NCBI RefSeq assembly: GCF_017301335.1
Contig: NZ_CP071247.1
Coordinates: forward strand, 2,294,001-2,358,000
Direction of reading: 5' to 3'
DNA from: Marinobacter salinisoli
GTDB lineage: Bacteria > Pseudomonadota > Gammaproteobacteria > Pseudomonadales > Oleiphilaceae
Length of the DNA stretch: 64,000 nt
The position numbers were made by a program, and so were the translations under genes. The notes under the pieces were generated by a model. That model did no database searches. It saw only the letters and a program-made list of their open reading frames with translations, and had not been told where the DNA came from. Numbering within the stretch: position 1 is the first letter of the stretch; every line of letters begins with the position of its first letter. Positions 48,119-57,220 of the stretch are shown here, one piece after another.

Positions 48119-49294
48119 TTAGCCTCTCAGCGCTCTAAGGTATTGCTTTACTTCGAATAGAAATGGTTTTAGATCACGAATGCGATTAACCTCGTGGCGT
48201 GTCGTGAGGTTTGGTTTTAAAAACCGCATGATTTCTATAAGTTTGTTTCTGTTAGGATATTTGCTCCTTGGTGATTTAAGGATGATCAACAATCTGTCCA
48301 GATCTCCAAGTATCCAACGTAGGCGCCGGTATCGATATTCAACCTGGGGTACCGCGTTCCCGGTACTGACCAAGTAAAGCCACCATGGGAAATCGATACC
48401 CGAGTCTATGGCCAATTGCAGGGAGCCCCAAAACCTTGGGTTCACCTCCATCAAATAACCAACTCCGTCCTCCGAGACTCGATACTCAACCATTGCCACT
48501 CCATGCCAGTTAGCCTTGCTGAGAAGCTTTTCCGCGGATGCCCTCAAACTCTCGTTAAGAGGAGCTGATTCGCTCAGTACACTGACACCGCCAGAGGGTG
48601 GTTTTTCTCGCAATCTACGGTGGGAAAAATAGCAGACCGGCGAGCCCTGGTTGAACAGCGCGAATACTCCCTGACCTTCACCTTCTACGAAGGATTGGAT
48701 GGAATAAGGGAAAGCAAAGAACTTGTTTTCTTTCAAAAGCGACGCCGCCTGCTCTCGAGAATACGCGGTTATGACGCGGGTCGAAACAATTTGGTCTGAC
48801 AGCAGAATTCGTGACTTTGCAGGCTTTAAAACAATAGGGTAGACGTGGATGCTCATTATTGCTTGGAGGCCATCCTCGACGCTTTCACAAAAGATAGTGT
48901 CTGGAGTTGGGATTCCCTGTTCGCTGGCAAATTTGAACAGTTTATTCTTGTTTGCCAGTTGCTCTACAGCTTCCGTTTGAGGGAACGGGAGTGTCAGGTT
49001 AGTCGGCAGTTCATCGCGATATTGAAGAATAACGTAAGTAGTCGCCTCCGATATGGGTAGAAGGAAAGAAATGTTTAGTTCTCGGATTTGCCTAAGAATG
49101 TCATCAAAAAAGGCGCGAGGAGACTCAAAAGGATCGGGGTAGGTGATCGACGTTTGGCAAAACCGGGATAGTCCAGCCATGCAACGGTCAGAGCTATCAC
49201 CAGCCGCCACCCACAATTTCTTTTCTCCGAGGGACCGGACCGCTGCGAGAGAGGCTCTCTGGTTTCCGTCAAGCACCAGAATTCTGGGTTCCAT
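48119..49294 (-). CDS. ATP-grasp domain protein, second of a pair
   Basis: The 391-residue protein (from 49294) starts with RILVLDGNQRASLAAVRSLG, a typical pre-ATP-grasp N-terminus. Its domain has YPIVLKPAKSRILL and the metal segment VGYLMEVNPRFWGSLQLA. It lies seven bases before the first ATP-grasp gene on the same strand and is probably cotranscribed. The start is uncertain: in-frame ATGs occur at 49321 and 49369, none with a good binding site. The position chosen begins just before the conserved fold. Confidence 0.8.
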   Translation of the reverse strand: MEPRILVLDGNQRASLAAVRSLGEKKLWVAAGDSSDRCMAGLSRFCQTSITYPDPFESPRAFFDDILRQIRELNISFLLPISEATTYVILQYRDELPTNLTLPFPQTEAVEQLANKNKLFKFASEQGIPTPDTIFCESVEDGLQAIMSIHVYPIVLKPAKSRILLSDQIVSTRVITAYSREQAASLLKENKFFAFPYSIQSFVEGEGQGVFALFNQGSPVCYFSHRRLREKPPSGGVSVLSESAPLNESLRASAEKLLSKANWHGVAMVEYRVSEDGVGYLMEVNPRFWGSLQLAIDSGIDFPWWLYLVSTGNAVPQVEYRYRRLRWILGDLDRLLIILKSPRSKYPNRNKLIEIMRFLKPNLTTRHEVNRIRDLKPFLFEVKQYLRALRG

Positions 49295-50426
49295 GGATCG
49301 CAACGTCCTGTGTTGTTCCATCGCTAAAGCAGCCCTTTCATTATCTTTCAAAAACGTAGGAAATACCAACCGAAGTCAACTGAAAGCCTTGCACCCGAAA
49401 GTGTTGGTGCAGACGCATCTTCCCCCCCCTGCGATAGCGAAAAATCGTTCAGTTTGCTGGTAGGTTGCCCTGGATGATGCAGGCACGACCAGTCGGTTGC
49501 GCTTTTAGTTGGCGGGCAGTCGAGTTTCCATGCACAAAGCCGGGAATAAGGCTATATTGATCGTTGATTGATTGGGATGATCAGTCGGTCAACGAAGAGG
49601 AGGGAGTCTCGGGTGCATGGGTCACAGGAGTTAGTGATAAGACTACTTAATAGTGCGGGGAGTCGATTTAATCGCCTTCGCTTCGGTACTCGGATCAAGA
49701 GAAAGCTTTGTATTGCCGAAAAACAAGTGCTCCGACTCCTCAATGAATTGATGAACGATGGCAGTGGGCTTGCTAATGTCCCCCCGAAATTTTGCCTCTC
49801 CAGAACGAAGCTTCTATCGCTTTTGGAACTGCGTCGGATTGAACTGGTCTTTGAGTCAGATCTCACCAAATTTCCTTCGTTAAATCCTCGCATTCCGCAA
49901 TTGCTGTTCAAGAAGCGCTCCATAAGCACCGAGTCGGGCTTCGACAGGATAAGCATGGCGGCCATTGCTGCGCCGATGTGTTCGCGAACCCCGGGCCCGC
50001 ACAATAAAGTTCATTGCCATTCAACCAGTGCCTTTGCCTTGCCAACGAAGACTCTTCCGGCGGGTTCTTTATTGAAGCTACAAAATATTGACTCTCTGAT
50101 AGCAGGCATGGCGGGGTTTGTAACGCTTTTTTGGAAGTATATAAAACACTCGTGGAGCGCTACCGGGAAGTACGTGTAGGTGGAATTGCATTGGAATCCA
50201 TCACATTAGTTTCAAGCAAGGTGTTATAGGCCTAACTTGGTGTATTTCCTTTACTATACTTTGATCAAATTTATGATGGTTTAGCGAATTAAGGTTGTCA
50301 GGACAAGTAGAAAGCATGGCGGGACGCCAAAGGCCGTCAAAGTGCTTTTGATATAGATCGCATCTTGGTATTTGATAGCGAGCCTGATCTCAGGGACCGG
50401 GAGGTTGAAGATATGGAGATTGTTTT
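49295..50426. other. About 1.1 kb without a convincing gene; weak ORF inside
   Basis: This stretch separates the ATP-grasp pair (-) from the phosphatase-polymerase series (+). The longest frame, 49568-50179 on the plus strand, could code 203 residues. Its middle (KRKLCIAEKQVLRLLNELMNDG) looks protein-like, but its C-terminal third does not, and no binding site or known domain is seen. A minus-strand frame of 150 codons (49552-50004) is no better. It may be a decayed gene or regulatory DNA. Confidence 0.4.
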
Positions 50427-50963
50427 GTGAGCCGGTTTGTCTACGAGTACTTCGGATCGAAGAATGGCCTTTTGCGTTTTGTTGGCCACTGGGTATTGGC
50501 AACTCTCGGAGCATACCGTCGGTATTCCGCTGAAAAACCTGCAGAGAACCAGCGTCTGGTCTTCATATGCAGCGGAAACATATGTCGCAGTCCTTTAGCC
50601 GAAGTATATGCAAAGAGTCTCGGGAGAGAGGCAAGATCCTGTGGATTGGACTGCACTGAGGGGCATCCCGCGGACCCGAGGGCCCGGAAATTTGCGGCTT
50701 CCAGGGGCCTAAATCTCGATGAACATGAAACAGTGAATGCCAAAAATTTTGAGTTCTATGAAAATGATCTGATCGTTTTGATGGAACCGGCACACATAGA
50801 TTCTTTTAACAGAAAAATTGGTCCGCAGCATGCCCTGGTTCTAGCCGGTTCCTATTGCTCGCCACCAAATCCCTATATACACGACCCCTTCAATTGTAGT
50901 GACGAATTCTTTGTTCGATGTGAACAGAAAGTCATGGAAGCGGTGGGGAAACTGTGTGAGTAA
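50427..50963 (+). CDS. Low-molecular-weight protein tyrosine phosphatase, Wzb-like
   Basis: The 178-residue enzyme has the active-site loop Cys48-Ser-Gly-Asn-Ile-Cys-Arg54-Ser (CX5R) and the acid aspartate in IHDPFN, both intact. In Wzx/Wzy systems such phosphatases dephosphorylate the tyrosine kinase of the export complex. Here the kinase-like protein has a degenerate P-loop. An extra 42 residues precede the usual start of the family. The start is GTG at 50427. Its end overlaps the polymerase gene by eight bases. Confidence 0.88.
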   Translation: MSRFVYEYFGSKNGLLRFVGHWVLATLGAYRRYSAEKPAENQRLVFICSGNICRSPLAEVYAKSLGREARSCGLDCTEGHPADPRARKFAASRGLNLDEHETVNAKNFEFYENDLIVLMEPAHIDSFNRKIGPQHALVLAGSYCSPPNPYIHDPFNCSDEFFVRCEQKVMEAVGKLCE

Positions 50964-52248
50964 AAAAAGTAAGTCCGTTACTATTGAAGATTTTTATCAC
51001 CTCCAGCTACTTCGCATATGGCGTTATTTTAGAGGCGAATCTTTTGCCTTCTGGATGATTTGCGGTTATTTCTTCTTTGAATATTTTCGACCACAATCTA
51101 TCTACACATGGCTTGATTTTCTGCCTTGGACGCAGTTGACTGTCTTGGGGGCACTTATAGGATGCTTCACCGATAAAACGGTCCGCTGGGTTTCTTCGCC
51201 GATCAATATACTTATAATAGCCTTTTTTTTAATTGTGCTTTTGTCAAGTTATTTTGCTTACTGGCCGTCTTTTTCTTATGAGCAGCTCGAATTTTCGTAT
51301 ACGTGGTTTATCATTTATTTTTTAATTATAAATATCGTAAATACCGAAAAGCGATTTTTTATTTTTCTATGTATATTTTTTCTAGCCTCATTCAAGCTTT
51401 CCCTTTCACTCACTTTAAAGTGGGCTGCTCGAGGATTTTCCTTCACGGACTGGGGGTTGATGGGACCAAGGGGATTTTTTCAGAATTCCGGAGAGCTTGC
51501 TATTCAGATGCTGGTTTTTTGGCCCTTGGCCTGGGCTTTTGCACATTTTTTAAAACAGAAAGTAAGTAAAAAATGGTATTCAGTGCTTCTCATGATGCCG
51601 ATAACGGCCGTTATGGTCGTTATCGGCGCGAGCTCTAGAGGTGGACAAATCGCCCTCTTTTTGCAGCTTATAGTTTCGAATGCCAAAGCAGTATTCAGGC
51701 CTCGCATTCTCATCTCTTGTGCTCTGGCTGTATCTGTTTTATGGGCGATCTTACCTGATGAGCAAAAAGAACGTTTTGAGAATATCGGTAGCGACAGAAC
51801 CTCTATACAGAGGTTGCTGTATTGGGAGCATGGCATAGACATGTTAAACGACCACCCGTTCTTAGGTGTGGGGTATTTTAATTTTATTCCATACTATGAG
51901 CGAGTTTACAGGGAGGATATGCTCTATGAGTATGCGGAATTACCCCACAACATTTTTATACAGGTCGGTTCTGAACTTGGTTATTCCGGCCTTATTGTCT
52001 ATGTTCTCATGCTTGCTTATTGCTTTTGGAAGACGAATTCCATAAGAAAGAAGCTAAAAGAAGAGGGTGAGCACGGATTTTTTTACTATATTTTTTCTTA
52101 TTTAAATATATCGCTTCTTGGATTTATATTCGCGGGCCAGTTTGTTTCGGTCGTGTACTATCCCTTCCTATGGATTCATCTCGCCCTTTTTGTCGCGCTA
52201 ACACAATGTGTACAAACGAAGAAGACATCAAAGAAGAGGCCGGCATGA
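50956..52248 (+). CDS. O-antigen ligase/Wzy-like membrane polymerase
   Basis: The 430-residue protein has ten or more membrane segments and the Wzy_C-type sequence ASSRGGQIALFL before the large periplasmic loop (HDHPFLGVGYFN-like segment, NDHPFLGVGYFNFIPYY). Such proteins polymerise repeat units or attach glycans. A relative is the O-glycosylation ligase seen in exosortase A loci. The gene is markedly AT-rich, with long T-runs. The start is GTG with GTGGGGA seven bases upstream. It overlaps the next gene as ATGA. Confidence 0.83.
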   Translation: MSKKSKSVTIEDFYHLQLLRIWRYFRGESFAFWMICGYFFFEYFRPQSIYTWLDFLPWTQLTVLGALIGCFTDKTVRWVSSPINILIIAFFLIVLLSSYFAYWPSFSYEQLEFSYTWFIIYFLIINIVNTEKRFFIFLCIFFLASFKLSLSLTLKWAARGFSFTDWGLMGPRGFFQNSGELAIQMLVFWPLAWAFAHFLKQKVSKKWYSVLLMMPITAVMVVIGASSRGGQIALFLQLIVSNAKAVFRPRILISCALAVSVLWAILPDEQKERFENIGSDRTSIQRLLYWEHGIDMLNDHPFLGVGYFNFIPYYERVYREDMLYEYAELPHNIFIQVGSELGYSGLIVYVLMLAYCFWKTNSIRKKLKEEGEHGFFYYIFSYLNISLLGFIFAGQFVSVVYYPFLWIHLALFVALTQCVQTKKTSKKRPA

Positions 52249-53507
52249 GAATTCTTTGGCTTTCACACCTTATTCCATACCCGCCCAAGGGTGGTGTTCT
52301 TCAGCGGTCTTATAATTTACTTAAAGAAGTATGTAAGCAGCATGAGGTAACGCTCTTTGCTTTTAATCAGTCAGATTTTCTTAGAAAGAGTCTGCCTGTT
52401 GAAAGCGACCCCGTTGGCGCAGCCGTATTGGAGCTCAAGACCTTTGTTGAGTCCGTAACGGTGATGACGATTCCAGAGGAGCAGTTGAAATTTGGCCGGT
52501 ACCGGACCGCTCTGAAGGCCCTATTTTCTGGCAATTCCTACAATATGGCATGGCTAAGATCCAGGGAAGCAGCAGAAGCGCTCTCAGAGTTAGTTGAAAA
52601 CAGGGCGTTCGACGCGGTGCATATTGACACCATAAGCCTATGTGTTTACTGGGATATTGTTTCTCACCTGCCGGTGTTCCTAAATCACCATAACTTCGAA
52701 TCGAGAATGCTACTCGAACGCTCGAAATCCGAGTCTAACCCCCTGAAAAAAATATATTTCCGAGAGGAGGGAAGGCGACTATCTGCGTCTGAGCGAGCCT
52801 ATTGCGAGTTGGCGTGCCTGAATATTTGCTGTTCTGACGATGATGCGGAGGATATGAAAAATATATTTCCCAAAGGCTCATTTGTAACAATACCGAATGG
52901 CGTAGATATTTCGTATTTTTATTCATCCCAAGATGTGACCAAAAAACCGAATACTGCAGTTATTGTTGGTGGTCTTTCATGGTACCCGAACCGAAAAGCC
53001 GTAGAGTTTTTCATAAGCGATATTTGGCCAATTTTAAAAGAGAGGATTCCGGAGTTCAGGGTGGACATAATTGGAAGGGACCCAACTAAAGAGATGGTTG
53101 AGCTTTCTAAGAAAGAAAATAATATTCATGTGCACGGTTTTGTAGACGATGTTAGGAAATACCTTTGGGAATCTGAATTCTATCTTTGCCCAATAAAAGT
53201 TGGTGGGGGCACGAAACTAAAAATCCTCGATGCGCTGGCTACTGGCTGTTGTATTATCGCCGACCCGTTTGCGTGCAAAGGAATAAATGTTACCGATAGT
53301 GTAAACGTGATTTTTGCTGAAACGGCAGAAGGCTATGTTGACAAGATCCTGGAACTGAGGGCGAGACAAAGTTTAATGGAAGCGATTACGGAAAATGGAC
53401 CTAGATTGATAGCCGATAGATACGATTATGAAAAAATTGGAAAAGACTATTGTAGGTATATTCAAGAATATTCGTCTTGTGCAGGGCTTTCAGGTGGGTC
53501 TCAATGA
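52245..53507 (+). CDS. Glycosyltransferase of the XrtA/PEP-CTERM type (GT4)
   Basis: The 420-residue GT-B enzyme starts MRILWLSHLIPYPPKGGVLQRS, the signature of sugar transferases of PEP-CTERM loci (TIGR03087-like). Its C-terminal half has VIVGGLSWYPNRKAVEFF and PIKVGGGTKLKILDALATG, the donor-binding region. The start ATG overlaps the polymerase stop. The frame upstream lies within the polymerase gene. AT-rich like its neighbours. The sugar is unknown. Confidence 0.85.
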   Translation: MRILWLSHLIPYPPKGGVLQRSYNLLKEVCKQHEVTLFAFNQSDFLRKSLPVESDPVGAAVLELKTFVESVTVMTIPEEQLKFGRYRTALKALFSGNSYNMAWLRSREAAEALSELVENRAFDAVHIDTISLCVYWDIVSHLPVFLNHHNFESRMLLERSKSESNPLKKIYFREEGRRLSASERAYCELACLNICCSDDDAEDMKNIFPKGSFVTIPNGVDISYFYSSQDVTKKPNTAVIVGGLSWYPNRKAVEFFISDIWPILKERIPEFRVDIIGRDPTKEMVELSKKENNIHVHGFVDDVRKYLWESEFYLCPIKVGGGTKLKILDALATGCCIIADPFACKGINVTDSVNVIFAETAEGYVDKILELRARQSLMEAITENGPRLIADRYDYEKIGKDYCRYIQEYSSCAGLSGGSQ

Positions 53508-54790
53508 ATGAAAATATCGCCAAGAGTATTTATCACGCCGGGATCCGCCTAAGAAACCCGAGCTTGAATGAGCAGTACGATTTTTTGAAAGAAACTGAGT
53601 GGTGGTCGCTTGAAAAATTGCGAGCACTTCAGGCTAAGAAAGCTGAAAAGTTTTTTCGATTCGTTTCTGAGAATTCAAAATTTTACAATAATATTCTCAA
53701 GAGCTCAGGTTTTAATTTTTCTGGCGATTTTTGCTCTACTGAATTGAGAAAGCTACCTGAGCTCAATAAAAGCATCTTGGTGTCAAATAAAGACGCGATT
53801 CAGATATTTTTTAACGAAGAAAAGATGCGACTAGCGGAGACGTCAGGAACTTCTGGTGAAGGCTTGGAGTTTTTTAGGAATGAGCGTTGGGACTCCCTAA
53901 ACAGAGCCACGATGATGCGCTCTTACGATTGGTACGGTGTAAAGGTATGGCAAAGAAATGGCTATTTATGGGGTTTTAATATAAAACCTCGGCAGGCGAC
54001 CAAGATTAGAGCCTTGGATTATATGCAGAATAGATTCAGGCTTTTCAACTACTCCGAAAATGACATTGTTGATTTCTGCAAGAAACTGAAGCAAGCTGAA
54101 TTCATATCTGGCTACTCTTCAATGGTGTTTGAGGTCGCTAAGAGAATTAATGAACTTGGTTTAGGGCCTGTTCCTTTGAAAATGGTTAAAGGAACGTCAG
54201 AAATGATTTTGGATTCTTATCAAAAAGAGTCTTTCAAGGCTTTTGGCTCAAAGATTGTAAGTGAGTACGGGGCCGCGGAATCAGGTATCATAGCGTTTGA
54301 GTGTCCCGTCGGCGGGCTTCACATAAATATTGAAAATCTGATAGTAGAAACTAATGATAGTAGTGAAATTCTAGTAACTAACCTTGCCTCTCGTTCCTTT
54401 CCGATTATCCGGTACAATTTGGGTGATGTCGTCGAATTAGATTCTGCTACATGTTCCTGTGGTCGAAGCCACCCATTGATTAAGAATATTGTGGGAAGAA
54501 GAGGGAGCAAAGTTCTTGGTCTAGAAAGGGAGTATCCAGCGCTTACATTTTATTACGTGTTTAAGAATTTAGCGTTGGAAGAGAGTGTGCTTTTGAACTA
54601 TAAGGCAGTTCAAAAAGAAAAAGGGAAGGTCGAAATTTTTATAGAAGGATCGTATGAGAAAAATATTTGCGATTTGGTCTGCCAGCAATTGCGCAGATAT
54701 TTTGCCGATGATATTTCCTTTGAACTGAACTTTGTTAAACAGTTTGAAATTAAACAACAGAAACGTCAGTACTTCGAGAGCCAGATTTGA
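53504..54790 (+). CDS. CapK/phenylacetate-CoA-ligase-like adenylating enzyme
   Basis: The 428-residue protein belongs to the ANL (adenylate-forming) superfamily in the CapK branch found in capsule loci. The phosphate-binding loop ETSGTSGEGLEFF lies near 110-122, SEYGAAESGII near 260-270 and RYNLGDVVEL near 305-315. These enzymes activate a carboxylic acid with ATP, but substrates of the CapK branch are unknown. CSCGR is a possible metal knuckle. Start overlap ATGA with the glycosyltransferase. AT-rich. It ends this plus-strand series before a terminator. Confidence 0.82.
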   Translation: MNENIAKSIYHAGIRLRNPSLNEQYDFLKETEWWSLEKLRALQAKKAEKFFRFVSENSKFYNNILKSSGFNFSGDFCSTELRKLPELNKSILVSNKDAIQIFFNEEKMRLAETSGTSGEGLEFFRNERWDSLNRATMMRSYDWYGVKVWQRNGYLWGFNIKPRQATKIRALDYMQNRFRLFNYSENDIVDFCKKLKQAEFISGYSSMVFEVAKRINELGLGPVPLKMVKGTSEMILDSYQKESFKAFGSKIVSEYGAAESGIIAFECPVGGLHINIENLIVETNDSSEILVTNLASRSFPIIRYNLGDVVELDSATCSCGRSHPLIKNIVGRRGSKVLGLEREYPALTFYYVFKNLALEESVLLNYKAVQKEKGKVEIFIEGSYEKNICDLVCQQLRRYFADDISFELNFVKQFEIKQQKRQYFESQI

Positions 54791-54808
54791 GCAGAAGTTT
54801 ATTTGAGG

Positions 54809-54856
54809 CCTGGGGGCTTTTCGGTACCGCAGGCCCCCAGGTCTTGCTCTATTTTT
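54809..54856 (+). terminator. Terminator after the CapK-like gene
   Basis: The arms CCTGGGGGC and GCCCCCAGG (54809-54817, 54833-54841) form a strong stem, followed after ten bases by TTTTTT. The late T-run makes efficiency uncertain. Confidence 0.6.
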
Positions 54857-54895
54857 TGGTGCCCGTCGTTCGGGTAATGAGTTGGGATTTTTATC

Positions 54896-55816
54896 TCATT
54901 GCAATCGCAAAGTAGGTGGCTCTGGTGGTGCCTCTGTTGGACCAATACCTTGGGAGTTGATGAGGCTCTCGGTAGAGATGGTGAAATAATCTATAAGCCA
55001 GTCTGTTTGCTCTGCGTATTCAGCATTGGCCCAACCCATGAGGTAACCAGCGGCCCACCCGTTCGGTCCCCCTGGTGGCGCCGCAATGTCGGCACTCGTT
55101 GTTCTATGTAGTAATTCCCGAGCATCCGGGGATTCGTCCTCCCACCGCCGCCAGAACTCGATAACGCCATCGTTTGAAGAACTGGAGGAGGCCGCCTTCA
55201 CATGAATGGTAACTTCCATCCATCGTCCGCGATCTCTGGGGACGGATATAAATGGCTTGATTTGACGGTGAGATCCCATAATGGTGTAGCCGCCGGAGCT
55301 GTAGTGAAATGCTATTCGGCTCGACCCATCTGGATCCCCCCAAAATTCCCAAGCAATACTGGGCCCGTTTCCTTTCGAAGAGTATCCGTCCATCCACAGA
55401 GAGAAGAATTTGTTGTTAGTAGGGCTTTTTTGGCCATGATAATAATTTACCGGAACCCTCACCCAATATTGGAACCAAATGTCGCGATAGGCATCTCCAA
55501 GCTTGAAACGTTGTTCAGACCATGCCTTGCCCGGAGGATACTCAAATCTCAAGCTATGCGCGCCATGTTTGGGGGCCCAGTCAAAATCGTATGCCGGAAC
55601 CTCATTAGTGGGGCCTTTGTTGTAAATGAGAGCGTTTTCTGTGACGACACCTGTTCGGTTTGTCGATGACCACTGAAATCCATCAGCGTTCGTAGCTGAC
55701 AGATCGCCTGATTCAAAAGAGTCAACGAGTAAAGGGGCTGCTGAAACTGTGCTTGTGATCAAAGCAGCGAACAACACAGAGGCGCTTGAACGCCTCATCT
55801 TAAGAGGGGAGGCCAT
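54896..55816 (-). CDS. Secreted polysaccharide-lyase-like protein
   Basis: The 306-residue protein has a signal peptide (cleavage after VSAAP near residue 27) and a mature part like the jelly-roll domains of heparin lyase I-type and related lyases, with DIWFQYWVRVPVNYYHGQ, NNKFFSLWMDG and RGRWMEVTIHVKA. It ends in a proline-rich tail without a membrane helix, so it is not a PEP-CTERM protein. It may trim the exopolysaccharide during export or release. It is alone on its strand. Family assignment is by pattern. Confidence 0.7.
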   Translation of the reverse strand: MASPLKMRRSSASVLFAALITSTVSAAPLLVDSFESGDLSATNADGFQWSSTNRTGVVTENALIYNKGPTNEVPAYDFDWAPKHGAHSLRFEYPPGKAWSEQRFKLGDAYRDIWFQYWVRVPVNYYHGQKSPTNNKFFSLWMDGYSSKGNGPSIAWEFWGDPDGSSRIAFHYSSGGYTIMGSHRQIKPFISVPRDRGRWMEVTIHVKAASSSSSNDGVIEFWRRWEDESPDARELLHRTTSADIAAPPGGPNGWAAGYLMGWANAEYAEQTDWLIDYFTISTESLINSQGIGPTEAPPEPPTLRLQ

Positions 55817-56430
55817 AACGTATCTCCTAAAGCGTGCATCGAGTAGTATAGTCGGTTTCCTCGCGAGCGCTCCTGCTCAGGTGTGTCGGAATAGCCAACT
55901 AATTGCGAACCGTACTTTAGCGATTTTATCGGTCGGAAAGGGCCAAATTGCCCCCCTGCGTGCATGAAATTTTGGTCAGTTTCGCTATCTCTGAAGTGGT
56001 GCACATCCGCTCGGTTTCATGCAGGTTCCGATAATCCACATCTGGCATACATTCGAATGTGAGTCCGGGAAATAGCTTTTGCGTGCGTCGGCCGCCCCAG
56101 CGTTTGTCGAGCTGGATCTTGAAGCGCCTGATGATTTGACTCGCTCCCACTCGCGTTCCACGAGACATAGTCTGAAGTCTAGGATCACTGTAGAGCTAAA
56201 GTTTTTTCTTTCCCGCAATCCAGAGGCCTGCGGCGTGGTGCCTGTCTTGCCTCCAAAACGATGAATTCTTGGTGTGGCGGTGGCTGCTCTGGGCACGCCA
56301 CTCTATGCTGTAACTCTGGGCTCGAAGTGTCCACTCGCTTTGGGAATGTCAGTTGCGGCCCTGGGAATCTCGACCGGCCGGCAAAATCTGCCGCTGATGA
56401 TGATGGCGTCATTATTTAAGAGAGGCTCAG
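55817..56430. other. About 600 bases without a convincing gene
   Basis: This region lies between the divergent lyase-like and sulfotransferase genes and should hold both promoters. Several short overlapping frames (55926-56168, 55985-56296 on minus; 56079-56264 on plus) have no binding sites or recognisable domain. Codon patterns and GC content between 55980 and 56410 look coding-like on more than one frame, which could mean a decayed gene. No intact insertion sequence or terminal repeats are seen. Confidence 0.45.
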
Positions 56431-57201
56431 ATGTCTATTTTGATCAGAGTTAAAAAGCTAACCGAAGTTGCATTAAAACCTAGTGTAATTAGTGGGCAAG
56501 TGCATTATTTGTTTATTTTCAGTCACATGAGGAGCAGGTCGTCGGTCCTGTCTCATATCTTGGGCAGCAACACTGATGTGTGTGGGTACAGCGAGTTGCA
56601 TAGATCCTATATGAACCAGATGGATCTGCTAAAAATGAGAATCGGTCTGTATCATGATTTGAGGGTTGATCTGAGAGGTAAATATTTGTTAGATAAAATA
56701 TTGCATGATGATCATAAAGTATCAAAAGAGATATTAGAAACTGCCTGTCCTAAAGTTATCTTTCTTTTAAGAAGACCGGAAAGCACGCTTAAGAGCATCC
56801 TAAATATGGCACGTATGCCAGGTATGGAAGGCTACTTGGATCCCCAAAAGGCCTTAGTATATTATTGCTCAAGATTGACGAATCTTGTTAAGTACGCTCA
56901 AGTCGTGAAAGGAAAATATTTTTTCTTAGAATCCGACGATTTGGTTAATAACACGGATAGTGTTTTGAGGGAATTAAGTGATTGGCTAGAACTAAGGTTG
57001 CCTCTGGTTAATTGTTATGATCTATTTAATAATACCGGAAAGGCAGGCTATGGTGATCGATCAGAAAAGATTCGAACTAGAAAAATTGTTGAGACCAATG
57101 GATACCCCGAACTCAGTATTCCTCCCCAAGTATTGCAAGAAGCAGAGTACTCCTACCAAAGGTGCAAAGAAAAGCTCAGCATTGACAGGGCGTATAATTA
57201 A
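56431..57201 (+). CDS. Sulfotransferase-family protein
   Basis: The 256-residue protein resembles PAPS-dependent sulfotransferases. Near residues 28-46 FIFSHMRSRSSVLSHILG fits the 5'-phosphosulfate loop, and KVIFLLRRPESTLKSIL near residues 108-124 the 3'-phosphate-binding strand and helix. It would sulfate the polysaccharide, or a lipid or protein. The gene is AT-rich, stands alone on the plus strand and converges on the flippase gene with a 19-base gap. Confidence 0.75.
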   Translation: MSILIRVKKLTEVALKPSVISGQVHYLFIFSHMRSRSSVLSHILGSNTDVCGYSELHRSYMNQMDLLKMRIGLYHDLRVDLRGKYLLDKILHDDHKVSKEILETACPKVIFLLRRPESTLKSILNMARMPGMEGYLDPQKALVYYCSRLTNLVKYAQVVKGKYFFLESDDLVNNTDSVLRELSDWLELRLPLVNCYDLFNNTGKAGYGDRSEKIRTRKIVETNGYPELSIPPQVLQEAEYSYQRCKEKLSIDRAYN

Positions 57202-57220
57202 CTTGTGTCAAAACTAAGTG

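Noticed and set aside
56079..56264. Remnant of an insertion-sequence accessory or transposase gene
   Set aside because: The short frame has a faint resemblance only, and no terminal inverted repeats, target duplications or second transposase frame were found.
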